Positions 13,049 to 24,214 of a stretch of DNA of 64,000 nt are shown here, in pieces; position 1 is the first letter of the stretch, and every line of letters starts with the position of its first letter. The DNA comes from Panopea generosa. Its lineage: Eukaryota > Mollusca > Bivalvia > Adapedonta > Hiatellidae. The stretch is from assembly GCA_029582155.1 (NCBI GenBank), contig CM055894.1, positions 30,174,707 through 30,238,706 of the forward strand, in the 5' to 3' direction. A model generated the notes under the pieces. That model was not told the DNA's origin, did no database searches, and saw nothing but the letters and a program-made list of their open reading frames with translations. The position numbers and the translations under genes were made by a program.

Positions 13049-13566
13049 CTGAAAATATGTCACACCGCTAAACTATCTTTACATTTCTGTTGTATCGAGT
13101 AAAATAAACAACTGTAGCTGTTTAATTTTGTTATTATTTCCATTGTTATAGGTTCAGCATATTATAATAATTGAGTAAATACATCGTTATTTGAAAATTA
13201 TTTACATTAACTCAGTAGGAATCTGTCAGAAATGGCGATAAATTGTCAAAAAAGATAAGTTTCAAGACCTCATTTAAGCAGTTTTAAAAAATTCCTTGAT
13301 TGAAGGCATTATCATTTTTTTTCCTGATTAAATATGCAAAGAACAATTCATAGTGATCTCAATTAGTGCATTAAAATGTCACAATCAATTATTATACACA
13401 CACACCGCATTTGAATTTTCCTTTTCAGTGGAAAGTGGTCGGAACATGACCAGGTTTTAATATCAATAGCAGTTTGTACATTCCCATGATGCACTGTTTA
13501 GAAAAACAATGGCAACCTCCAGGTGGCGAATGAGGTGTTTATAACACGTAATCGTGATGTTTCAAT

Positions 13567-13788
13567 ATGGCAGCGCCCAGAGTCAAATTCTTAACTGGCC
13601 CTTATATTGGGTTCGGTCGCTTATTGGATAAACAAGATGAAGGGTATACAGACAGACTATATAGAAGGGATAAATTACCACCACAAAAACATTCAGCTGG
13701 AGTAGCAATAAATTTTATTTTCTTAAAATACACTATAACATTTGGTGGGTTTGTATTTTTTGATGGTTTTTTTGATTTTTTTTTTTGA
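13567..13788 (+). other. Small ORF overlapping family A repeat
   Basis: The frame opens with M-A-A-P-R-V-K-F-L-T-G-P-Y-I-G-F-G-R and runs into the family A repeat, ending in a T-rich tract. From 'L-L-D-K-Q-D' to 'S-A-G-V-A-I-N-F' it aligns with 12138 onward with a single whole-codon gap (GAA) and the frame kept. I do not recognise the protein. It may be a leftover of a transposon gene or a captured 5' exon. The repeat part makes a host gene unlikely. Confidence 0.25.
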
Positions 13789-13868
13789 AGAAAATAAAAA
13801 TGGTCGGGGCGACATGAAAATTACAGGGCGGGGATGATAATCTAGCAATTCATTTGTTATGGCCTAAT
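13622..13868 (+). repeat. Family A repeat, second copy
   Basis: Close homolog of 12138-12360, including the terminal block 'gacatgaaaattacagggcg', 'gggatgataatctagcaatt' and 'catttgttatggcct'. More diverged ends of the same family lie at 11080-11155 and 22550-22617. Confidence 0.75.
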
Positions 13869-14136
13869 GCAAAGGAATTTTTTTTTAAAAAATAAGAACC
13901 GGTAGTTTTGGAGGTGTAATATTCACAAATAAATGTTTATGCATGGACACACAGAGACTGATGACAGACATCGTACCACAGCATGAGCTAAAAATAATAA
14001 AAAAGCATTTAATACAAAGGTTATTAAACCTGTATTGGCAGTTGAGATTTTCTATCTAAGGATGACTTATCTTCCATTCCAAAGGATCTCAGCCTCCATA
14101 CAAGTTCAATCAATGACACTTGTGTAAAGAACTTAC

Positions 14137-14266
14137 CTTCTGCAAAATATAATGATTTCTTACAATAAAAAACAATGATGGCGTTGATGCAGGATGACGA
14201 CAACCGCTGCAATGACAATACCAACAATTGAACCTGTTGATAAGCCGCCACCACCACCACCACCAC
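14137..14266 (-). CDS. Hinge plus transmembrane exon of Ig-type receptor (frameshifted)
   Basis: Acceptor 'ttttattgcag' ends at 14267 and donor 'GAAG|GTAAGTTC' starts at 14136. With the split Ser codon it reads S then seven Gly, L-S-T-G-S, and a hydrophobic run I-V-G-I-V-I-A-A-V-V-V-I, which is a membrane anchor after a Gly-rich hinge. In this frame a TAA follows 10 codons later, after L-H-Q-R-H-H-C-F-L-L. One frame over, the sequence continues as I-N-A-I-I-V-F-Y-C-K-K-S-L-Y-F-A-E and reaches the donor in phase 1. The exon is 130 nt, one more than a multiple of three, although a phase 1-1 exon must be divisible by three. The extra base most likely lies in 'ATCCTGC'. It may be an assembly error, an allele or a true inactivation. 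Confidence 0.65.
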
Positions 14267-14369
14267 CTGCAATAAAAAATTAATAATATATTTAATATGG
14301 GCAGTCAAAGTATATTAGTGATTATAATTCCATAACAAACTTTCTTCTAGATCACATCCCTATGTTTTT

Positions 14370-14671
14370 GGCAATCGTGATCAGTCAGCACTCTGGACTT
14401 TTTCTGCTTCACAGTCTGACTATCAATCCAGGGGTCGTGAATTCGAATCCCCGGCAACAGTCTCCGTAATGACTGATATACGACATTGTGTCTCATTATC
14501 ATTCGTCTCTCACCGCAGATTCAAGTGGGAAAGTTATCAGTTACTTGCTGAGATGGGGTGTGCTATAGTTCTGGTTAATCCTAGGAAACAGTGGTAAGGT
14601 TAACTGATCGTCTGTTAGCCCTCAATAGCATAAAAATGACGCTAATTATTTAATCAATCAATCAATCAATT
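14370..14671 (+). mobile_element. tRNA-derived SINE, family 1, copy 1
   Basis: The body from 'gtctgactatcaatccaggg' to the (caat)n tail at 14652-14671 matches, inverted, the copy at 52303-52588. It has a good B box (gaattcgaatcc) and a decayed A box. It lies in the intron just upstream of the transmembrane exon. Confidence 0.75.
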
Positions 14672-14727
14672 CTGCTTCAAAAAATAAGGAAAACAACACC
14701 ACCAATCTGTGTATGTTTGCACTGTGG

Positions 14728-14940
14728 CAACCCTTAGTGTAACAAAAACCTTTAGTTACACTAAGGGTAGAAATCACAATCATTAGTGTAGCAAAATCAA
14801 TTTTTATTACACTAAGGGTCACAACAGCAACGCATAAATTAGTGTAGCAAAAATTGGTTTTGTTAAAATATGCGTATGTTTTGTACATGTATTGACAATT
14901 GATTATAAAAAGGGTTCACTTAGTGTAACAATCTTTTTCA
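14728..14940. repeat. Cluster of inverted repeats with motif TTAGTGTAAC
   Basis: A perfect 14 bp inverted repeat, ACCCTTAGTGTAAC (14730-14743) and GTTACACTAAGGGT (14755-14768), is followed by a weaker pair (attagtgta at 14782, tacactaagggt at 14808) and single arms near 14840 and 14920. No element body is visible; the function is unknown. Confidence 0.6.
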
Positions 14941-15343
14941 GCTAGAGATTCATTTGTCCCTGCTATGAAATGGGGGCATTTTGTTTTACCCATGTTCATC
15001 GGCCCATCTGGTCTGTTGCAAAGTGCTTCCATGTGCTTCCAAATCGCATTTACACAAACTTTTATGTTAATGATATCAAAATAAAGAAGATAAAATATAT
15101 TGGTGTATTTTTGTGTAATATTACATTTTGTGTTATTTCAGGAGCACTGATACCATAAATAGAATAATGCTATTAGGGGCGTAGTTTGGCTGTGTAAGCA
15201 CAGTTGTAGGGCGTCCGGGTCATGCTCTCCCGAAAAAAAATTCAGCTAGGTTGTCATGAGTGCATTTACATGTTTTTTAGGGTCCTGGTTATCCTGATTA
15301 TGAACTTTAAATTCACTGTTTTATAACCAAATAAATTCAAACA

Positions 15344-16540
15344 AGAGGTCCATTTAAGAGGGCCTGAGGACACTCTACCAACTCATAGTGGCCGTAGCAC
15401 TTTTTGAAATACCACAATATTTACCCTCTTTGGGGGGGGGGGGGGGGTCGTCTTAACAACTTATGGATAAATACCCCCATAACACCCATACTGAACAAAA
15501 ACTTAATTGCTATGAAAAGGAAATACTCTAAATTCCCATGCCATTCACCAGTAAAAAAAGTATAGTCCCCTGTACAGAACCCTTATACAACCAAGCCCCT
15601 TAATTTGTCAGAACTTCAATCACCCATTCCTAGCAATTTGTTATGAGCAGAAATGATTCAAATTTCAAAAAGAAGTTTGTTTTGTACACATGGATGCAAA
15701 ATGAAAAAAATCAGTTTTCCTATGAAAAGGAAATACTTTAAATTCCCATACCATTCATCTGTAAAAAAAAATATAGTACCCTGTACAGAACCCTTATACA
15801 ACCCAGCCCCTTAATTTGTCAGAACTTCAATCACCCACTCTTAGCGATTTGTTATGAGCAGAAATGATTCAAATTTTAAAAAGAAATTTGTTTTGTACAC
15901 ATGGATGCAAAATGAAAAAAATCAGTTTTCGTATAATATTCCTATGTTAAAGTCACATAACAGGGCCCGAATATATCCCAGCCTTGTGATATGCTGAATC
16001 TTCAATCCTGGCTGATGTAAGAATAATTTATTTCAAATATGAACTAGTTTGACAGAAAGGTTATTGAGAGGAAATTTGTGAAAATTCCCAATTTTAACCT
16101 TATTGCCCATCCACCCCCTGGCCTCTTATGGAAATTCAATCCTCTTTATTGAACAAAATCAAATTTATTGTTACTAGGCAATGCTTTAGATCTTAATTTG
16201 AACAACATATTTACCCAAATGGACAAAAAAATGAGAATTTTCCATTTTCCCTTAGTATTCCTTTGTAAGACTCAAAAACCCCTTACAGGGCCTCTATACA
16301 TCAAAAATGTCCCTTGATGTGTACAAACTAAGATTTCTTAATCATAGCGAAAATTAATATCAAATATGAACAAATTTGACTGACCGGTTGTTGAAAATAA
16401 GTTTAGTTTTAATCATTTTGTGACCCCACCTGGCCCCTTTTAGAAAGTCAATCCTTCGTATCAAACAAAATCATATTTGTTATGACTAGAAGTTGCTTCA
16501 AAACTCAAACCGAAAAAAAAATGTCATAAATGAATGATAA
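15344..16540 (+). repeat. Degenerate repeat family B with a ~210 bp tandem duplication
   Basis: Starts with 'gagggcctgaggacactcta' and a poly-G run (15432-15448), shared with 21310, 36180 and 38825. Two ~210 bp units (about 15508 and 15719) repeat 'gctatgaaaaggaaatactc' through 'ggatgcaaaatgaaaaaaat'. More decayed units with 'attcctatgt' and 'ggcccc' continue to 16500. No coding content. Confidence 0.6.
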
Positions 16541-17812
16541 ACAAGAGGGCCAAGATGGCCTTATATCGCTCACCTGACTGACCTTGAGTCTCCCAACTTA
16601 AGTAGATTATATAATACATGTACACTCAAAATTCCAGAAAGACGAGATGGGCAAGTAGTTAGAATTTTCATTTGTTTTTGAAGATGTAACAGATGCGTAG
16701 AAAAGTTCAAACTTGGTTGAGGTTCACCCATGGTAAATGTCAGTGAAATTACATTGAAATCAAGTCAGTAGATTCTGTCTATGCACTTCACTGTGGCAGT
16801 CATGTTTTTAACAAATCACAAAGGCTTGAACAAATTTGGTAAAGGGTCACCCAAGGAAAATTTCTGTGAAATTGTTTAAAATCGATCCGGTGGTCTCTGA
16901 CAAGAAGATTTTTTAAGTTTTTACTATAGCTTATATAGAAAACTAACCCCACCCCATGGCCGCAATGTTTTTTGACGAATCAGTACAGTTTGAACAAACT
17001 TGGTGAAGGGTCCTCCAAGGAACATTTCTGTGAAATTATTTTTAAAATTGAGCCAGCAGTTTCTGACAAAAAGATTTTTTAAGTTTTTTACTAATTAAAC
17101 TTGCCCCGGACCCTGGCAGTAATGTTTTTTGATGAATCAAAATGGCTTGAATAACCTAGTAGAGGGTAACCCAAGGATCATTTCTGTGAAATTATTCTAA
17201 AATCGAGCCAGCAGTTTCTGACAAGAACATTTTTTAAGTTTTTACTATAGCTTATATAGTAAATTGGAACCAGCCCCCTGGCTGCCGTGTTTTTTGACGA
17301 ATCAAGATGGCTTGAACAAACTTGGTAGAGGGTCACCCAACGAACATTTCTGTGAATTATTTTAAAATCAAGCCAGTAGTTTCTGACAAGAAGATTTTTT
17401 AAGTTTTTACTATAGCTTATATAGTAAACTAACCCCAACCCCTGGCCGCCATGTTTTTTGACGAATCAAGATGGCTTGAACAAACTTGGTAGAGGGTCAC
17501 CCAAGGAACATTTATGTGAAATTATTTTAAAATCAAGCCAGTAGTTTCTGACAAGAAGATTTTTACTAATTAAACTTTCCCTGCCCCCTGGAGGCCATGT
17601 TTTTTTGACGAATCAAGATGGCTTGAACAAACTTGGTAGAGAGTCACACAAGGAACATTTCTATGAAGTTATATCAAAATTTACCCAGTGGTTTCAGAGA
17701 ATAAGTTGTTAGAAGCTAAAAGTTAACGACGGACGACGGACGACAGGCGACGGACGGCAGACGATCACAAAAGCTCACCTGTGAGCCTTCGGTTCAGGTG
17801 AGCTAAAAATAT
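16541..17812 (+). repeat. Core-repeat array with perfect terminal hairpin
   Basis: The left end is 'aacaagagggccaagatggc' then 'tcgctcacctgac'. About six cores of 153-163 bp follow ('cttgaacaaacttggtagag', 'acccaaggaacatttctgtg', 'gccagtagtttctgacaaga'). The right end has a 'gacggacgacgg' run and then a hairpin with a perfect 10 bp stem, AGCTCACCTG (17774-17783) pairing with CAGGTGAGCT. Tandem cores between distinct ends and a 3' hairpin match the layout of pearl/Helentron-like non-autonomous elements. It carries no gene. Confidence 0.75.
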
Positions 17813-19001
17813 TGAAAATAAAAACCCAATCTTAGGAAAAGGCACTACTTCTTCATCATCAGCTTGACATGTGAACAAAGCCTTGTGAAGTTACAGGTTT
17901 GGAGTTAAAAAATTTGTTCTGCAAATGACAAATTTTGATATTTCAACTAATCTTTTCCAAGGTAACATAAAATTACTGAAAATGAAAACTCCCATACCGC
18001 AAATGGCACTAGTAGACCACTAGGTTAACATATAAACAAAGTTTTGTGCAGTTACATTTAACAATTTTGGAGTTGTGGGAGGGGTTGAAAAAAGGAAGAT
18101 TATTTATTTTAATACAGTCTTCAAATAATACTTTCCAATTGCTAGTAGATAGTACATCTAATGCAAAAAAAACAGACTTTGCTGCAGTAAGTCCAAACAA
18201 TATTGAATACGCAACAAAGAGGAGGATAATACAGTGATATTTTTTGTCTAAAGCCTTACCAGATATATGGAACTGGGAGCCAGAGGCTGCTTATATGCAT
18301 GCACCTGCATTAACGTGTAGGAGGATAGTACCTAAGTCTTAAGCATTGTCAGATATGGGAAAAGGGAGCTGGAAAAGCACCTGCTATAACATAATGTAGG
18401 AGGAAAATACTGTTGTGTTTTTTTTTTCTTAAGCATTGCCAGATAATTATAGAACAAGGGGAGGCAGAAGCTGTTGATGCCTGCACCTGCTAATTATAAC
18501 ATACTGTAAAATCGTTAGTACAGGCATAATACAAGTCATGTCTAATAAACATAATAAAATCTTTAAAATATTTTTGAAAGTGAATGGAAAACTTCATTTT
18601 CAAATAAATTCCTCTTTTCAGAAAATTGTACTAGATTTTAGTTTTATATAGACTTGAAAAGATGTACCAAAATCACAAAGTTCTCTTTTGATTGAGATTT
18701 CTATTATTTTGTTAATGCGTGTAAAAACTAAAATTTCTCTACAGCAGTAACTGATTTCAATGGAAATAATTGATATAGTACATACATACATCATGTGTTC
18801 AGGGGTGTACACTATACACGGGTGCCAAAAAGCGCATACACTTTTTCATGGGGACCCCTGTGGGGATGAAACAAAGCCCATGGTATTCACAGTAGTCAGC
18901 TAGTAAGCCTGCAAAACTAGACTTAGTCGACTCCATCATTAAAAAGACATGTCAATAGTTTTTACTATGTGATTCAGGTACTATCATGTAGTTATACATA
19001 C

Positions 19002-19085
19002 TAGTTGTATCAGAAGTGGATGAAGATGAAATGTTAGTTGGTACAGATGTTGTCTGTTGTGAAGCTGTAGTTGAAATTGCTGGTG
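19002..19085 (-). CDS. Ser/Thr-rich stalk exon of Ig-type receptor
   Basis: Acceptor 'tttctgatatag' ends at 19086; donor 'A|GTATGTATAAC' follows 19002. The 84 nt exon is phase 1-1. It encodes P-A-I-S-T-T-A-S-Q-Q-T-T-S-V-P-T-N-I-S-S, then S-S-T-S-D-T-T, a Ser/Thr-rich segment of the kind that is O-glycosylated next to membranes. It joins in phase to the Gly hinge of the transmembrane exon. A paralogous shorter exon sits at 27779-27808 with matching intron sequence on both sides. Confidence 0.65.
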
Positions 19086-21012
19086 CTATATCAGAAATAA
19101 TGAAATTAATAAAATATTGTACTGAATGAAAATAACAAGAAAATTATAGAGACTTTCTTGTATCAGGAAAAGCAAAACAACTAACACACATAAAAATATA
19201 ATATTATCCAATGAAATCAGTCAATCTTTGATATATTGTAATCAAATTCAAATTTAAAAACAATTAACACAAAAGTGTTCAAAGGAACTGTTGGCAATTT
19301 TTACTTTATTCTACCAGCTGCATTACTAAATTAAATCTATGTTTTTCTTTTAAAGAATGAATGTCAGGATTTTTCAAAATTTCAAAATTGGTTAAAGGCA
19401 TTTTTGTCCAAATATATCATGTCTATGTATGCACAATGGCCTCATATTGCCATAAGGACATCTATTCAAACATGCCAACATAATAATATACTGTAATGGG
19501 GTTTCAGCTGCCCAAACCAAAATGGTTGGCATTTGCTCCAAACAGTTAATTCATTCCTTTCTGAATGATTTACTATTGTCCAGAATAATTTACATTTATT
19601 TTGATAATGAATTATTTACAATTGCGCAAATTAGAATGATTACATTTGTGGATAAGTGTTGGCCACTCATACCTGAGCCACGGCTCTCCCAAATAGCCTC
19701 TTAAAAACAACTGTCAGTTCTGATTCTACCCAGGAAATGGACTCATATGAGTGATTCATATTTTTTGTGATGGGGCAAAAATAAATTTAAAATAAAAGCA
19801 TCAACTGATAACCTCAGAGTGAATCTGAGTAAAACAACAATTACTGTCCTTTAGCAAGTAACTGGAAAACTTCATCACATAAAGAATTTGAACCAAGCTG
19901 GATTCGAACCCATGACCTCAGCAGTGTAATTCAATTAAATTCCAAGCAAAATTATCTACATCTTCTCCAGTCAGAATGGCTTACAGTTGTCTCACTTGAT
20001 CCGCCCAGTCAGAAGGAGGCAATAACTTGATGTCCAGTCCAACTTTTTAATTAAGATTCTGTCTGCGTCACATTTAATATCAAGCAATGGTAAACCATCC
20101 TATGGTTTTAAAACAATAAAAAATACTTTTACTATTTAATCAATATAAATTATCTTTGTATTATAATTTGTACATTAAGCTACATTTAAGTTCTAAGTAC
20201 ATATGTATAGATTATGTTTTGAATACTTTAAAAATATCCATCTCAACAAGAGGCCTAAGTGAGCCTTATGTGACTCACTGAGTAATATAGAACTCCGCAG
20301 TGGGGTCAAATATTTCCCAAGGGTTATGATTAATATAATGAAATTGCCAAAATTGCTTTTTCACTATTTCGGTGGTTTGATAATACACCTTTATTTTTGA
20401 CAATTCTGCCAATTCATTGCCATATGTGTATCACACTTCGCATCTTTACACTGTTAAAGCTTTATCAAGTTATAGCTGTACCCAATGTCATCCAATTTTG
20501 ACAGAACTCATGAAAAGGTTCCAATGTTCTCATAATTATGTACAAAGAAATATCACAATTTTATGCATTTTCAACAAAATTAATGCATCATTACCACACT
20601 TCATGCAAAATTTCAATTTTGATTTCTTAGACCAAACATTTACGAAAATAGTCTAGGTCATCCAAAAACAACGGCACAACCCATTACACAACTCTAGACC
20701 ACATATGGCTACTCCAACAGTTTTTGCATAGAGAGCTTAATGCAGATATTAACATTCCACTGTTGTCTAATCCACCACAGAGAAAATTACAAATGCCAAA
20801 AAACAACAACACCAAAAGCCACATAACATTATACAGCAACCTTTTTTTTTATATAAAAATACAAATATATAAAATAAACAAAAGTCATGATTATGCAATA
20901 TATCAGCATTGCTCAATTTCATAGCCAAGACAATAATAGCAAATATATAATACAATACTTAATCTTGATTACGATAGGATTGGTATACATTATACAAAAA
21001 ACAACATTCAGT

Positions 21013-21293
21013 ATACCCCCAAATAAACGTACCTGTAAAATGGGAGTATTACTGCCAGTGAAATTGGTTTATATTTTGTATGAAATATGTGTGTAAAATG
21101 CAATAACACTGCCAGTGATGAGACACATAGTCAACTTTTAAATGTTTCAAACATATTTCAATTTTGTAATGAACATTTTATTTATTTGTATAAAAGATCA
21201 ATTTCCAGAGTGTAGTCATTTTATATTCTATATAAATAGGTAAGGGGTGCAGTGGGGTTATAAGGAAGGAGCATTTATTCAGGAGTATATGGT
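21013..21293. mobile_element. Small inverted-repeat element in block 1
   Basis: The left end 'agtatacccccaaataaacg' and the right end 'gagcatttattcaggagtat' are imperfect inverted repeats. The same pair brackets 35000-36156 in block 3, so the element predates the block duplication. The consensus resembles the 'attcccttataaacgcccc' termini at 30995 and 62399, suggesting a related family. No ORF. Confidence 0.5.
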
Positions 21294-21357
21294 ATATTAC
21301 ATAACATTTCAAGAGGCAGATAAGGGCCTGAGGACACTTCTGATTATAGTGGCAATA

Positions 21358-23120
21358 CATGGTTCATACAGAACTGGGAAGATTTTTTTCAAGGACTTTT
21401 CAAAGACTTATTTTGAAATTCAAGGAGAAATTCAGTTTGTGCATAATGTACTACTCTAAATTGCAAGTATGAAAGAGCATGTACTGCTACCACTGCTGGT
21501 GAGAGTTGGAGGAGGAATATGCAATTCTCCAATCTCCAGGGTTGATGTTTGCTGCTCTTTCACAATAGACTGTTTATCAATATATGATTTAATGCGGTTG
21601 GTGCTAGGCTTGGAATTTTGATAATTTGTTTTGTGTTTTTCCCCTTTGATATGTGACTTCAATACACTTTCCCCCATATTTGATACATCGATAATTTGAT
21701 CGCACACTGTACACAACGCCTTAGGTTTGTCAGCTTTAAATAGCTTTACCCAGCTACTATACACAGGATTGCCCTCCCACTTCGTATTGTACACACTGTC
21801 TTTTGTTTATTCTATGGTATTGGTATAAAAGCCACATTCTGGTTTACACAAACAGTGTGCGACATTAACGGCGGCACGATGGTCCGGGGCTATGATAAAT
21901 TGCCTCTGGCTATCATAAATTTTAAGTTCATGGACCATTGGGCCATGACAATATTTTTGCGATTTGAAGAAAACATCTTTGAAAACAACGTATGCTGCAA
22001 CAATAGCGCCGATATATTATACCTGGTTTTAGGTTGTTTGTATATAAAGATGAAATGTGCAAATCATGAAACTTTAAAAAAAAAGTCATGTTATTTTACT
22101 GTTATAAATGTACAGACGATAATCTATCTAGAAAACTTTTTATTTACAACGTCCGCCATTTTATAAGGTATCGAGACGCGCATGTGTGACTTTCTTATAC
22201 CAGTTTAAACATCGGCCGGTCCATGTTTGCGGTGCCCTTTCCAGTCTTTGCAGCGACGTTTAAAAGGTTATGGAAAAATAAATAAACTTTTAGAAAATTA
22301 TACCGATTCATTTTGAAAGAAATAAATTATGCTAAAAAAGATAATTTAATATTATTTGAGAAAAATTTCTTAAGTGTCCATTAAAATGTTTTAATTTTTT
22401 TTATTTTTAGGTAAGGCAATTACAAATCAATTGTTAGATTCTCATCCAAATTGTTTTTAAAAATGGGGAGGATGGGAGGATTTTATTGTTTATTTTATTT
22501 CTTAATTTTTTTCCTATTTTTTTAAAAAAAAAATTATGAAAATAAAAAGTGTCGGGGCAGCAGGAAAAATAGGGGGCGGGCGGAGATGATAATCAAGCAA
22601 TTAATTTATTATGGCCTAACAGAATTGCTTCTTAGAACAAAAAACATAGCTTTGTTTTGCAAGGAGTATAATGCTTAGTAACGTTAAACATGTAGCTCAG
22701 TTTAAGTATTAAAATTAATAATTTTATTAGTGTTTTTCATTGAAAATAGATAGGGCCATGATAATTCTGCTGGGGTCATGACGTTTGAAAAGTTCATGGC
22801 CCTGTGGCCATGATCATAAAAAAGTTAATGTTGCACACTGCACAAACCCACAATGGTAACTTTTGCAAGATAAACTTTATGATACAAAATATCAGAATTT
22901 GGTACAATTCTAACAGAAAAACGTTCCAAAATACAAAAATGAAGAAGCTAACTTGCTACTATCATACTACAGAATATTTCAAGGAGGTTTTACCAAATTT
23001 CAAGGAGTTTATCACAAAATTCAAGCACTATTCTGGGACAAATTCCATTTTACCCAACTTCAAGTAGTTTTCAAGGATAAAACAGAATTCAAGGACTTTT
23101 CAAGGACTGTGCAAACCATG
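21358..23120 (-). mobile_element. hAT-like element, 1.76 kb, 5 bp target duplication
   Basis: The termini CATGGTTCATACAG and, inverted, CATGGTTTGCACAG match at 11 of 14 positions. CAATA flanks both ends (21353-21357 and 23121-23125). The element splits a family B repeat: the flanks rejoin as 'tagtggcaatagta', matching 'tgtggccatagtac' at the uninterrupted copy near 36210. It encodes only the N-terminal zinc finger of a transposase (21456-21794, minus), so it is non-autonomous. A decayed family A end (22440-22617) and a diverged direct repeat ('aagttcatgg...ggccatga' near 21930 and 22790) lie inside. Confidence 0.75.
21456..21794 (-). pseudogene. BED-type zinc-finger fragment of hAT transposase
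   Basis: A 112-codon frame. Residues 1-55 carry W-E-G-N-P-V-Y-S-S-W-V-K, then C-T-V-C and H-I-K-G-E-K-H, i.e. C-x2-C and H-x5-H spaced as in a BED finger, the DNA-binding N-terminus of hAT transposases. After a polar linker (to residue 112) the frame stops beside the left terminus; there is no catalytic domain. It is probably an internal-deletion derivative. Confidence 0.65.
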
Positions 23121-23125
23121 CAATA

Positions 23126-24110
23126 GTATTTTTTTTTAAATTTCACAATATTAAACATTTGGGAGTGGGGTGGGGGAGTGGGTAGTCTTAACCCCTTATG
23201 GAAAAAGGAAATATACCCTGCCACACCCTTACTGAACAAACAAAAAGTTATATACTTATCATTACTTATACTATCAAATGGAATTGCTTTCAGTGAGTTT
23301 TTTTTTCGGTCATTTTTATAGCTGTTGTTGGGTCATATTCCCATTGGCAAGTGAGTGGTAAAAATTCCCAACTGAAAGCTTCAATAATTATTTTTTGTAA
23401 ATTGAAACTCACCACAATTCCTTGATTAAATAAAGTTTTCTGCATTCCGAATTGAGTATGACATTGATTCTTTAATTAAATGGCCAGAGAAACAAGTGTA
23501 CACATTTTTATGAAGCTGAGCAAATATATTTAATGCAAAAGTTTTCCCAATGTTAATTAAAACACTGCTAAAATTCCCGATTCTAAGGGTATGGGTCACC
23601 TTCTCAAATAGTGAAAAAAAAAACAATGGCTTTAATTAAATTGACATTTTCATATAATTCCTGTGTCAAATAAACTAAGTTTCCTTGCAGGAACCTTTGA
23701 CACTCCAGTTTCTTGATTTGTCCAAATCCAAATTGCTTATGTATTTAGGACAATTCCTATAATATATCAACAAGTTTGACATACAGGTTATTGGGAGGAA
23801 GACTTGAAATAACACAATTTCAACCCTTTTGGTACCCCTTCAGCCCCTTTTTGGAAAATTAATTTTCCTTATTGAACTAATTATTGTCTAAGACTAGACA
23901 ATGCTTTAGATCTCAAACTACAAATTAGTATTAAACAAATGGATAAAATAATATGGGAAGTTTTTATTTTCCTGAATAATTTGTATAAAAGACTTTGAAG
24001 TCCCATCACATGACCCCTATACACCCAAGCCCACTGAATTGTGAAAACTTCAAATCCCTTATTCATAGGAATAAATTCCATTCTTGTTTGACCATGATAT
24101 GACTCTGGTG
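23126..24110 (+). repeat. Family B repeat continued past the hAT insertion
   Basis: 'aatttcacaatattaaacat', 'gtagtcttaaccccttatgg' and 'cacacccttactgaaca' align with 15400-15500 and 36230-36310. Further decayed units with 'ggtacccc' and 'attttcctga' run to about 24060. No gene. Confidence 0.6.
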
Positions 24111-24214
24111 CCATATACCATTAATGGTCAACTATCGTTTGACTATGGTCATAACATGGTTTAAACATGGATTATGATGAGAAATTGTACAAAATGAAGG
24201 TTAACTATCATGTT

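Larger units (their letters stand above)
18040..21350. repeat. Intragenic duplication block 1 (contains stalk exon 2)
   Basis: Shares long diverged stretches with 25600-30100: the 98 bp units at 18240-18500, 'tactgtaaaatc(g/c)ttagta', the stalk-exon surroundings ('catgtagttatacatact'), 'ggaactgttggcaattttta', 'gtaactggaaaactt' and 'cagtgtaattcaattaaatt'. From about 19330 to 21350 it also matches block 3 at 33640-36330. Here the tandem units are single or few, while block 2 has expanded them. Confidence 0.75.

Noticed and set aside
12686..13102. 138-codon plus-strand ORF with an exon-like piece (N-T-W-V-I-P-N-S-D-K-I-P-A-D-K) at 12712-12781
   Set aside because: The short piece has plausible borders, but the rest is AT-driven and Cys/Ile-rich. 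No partner exon is visible, and minus-strand exon candidates in the same region fit the established gene phase better.
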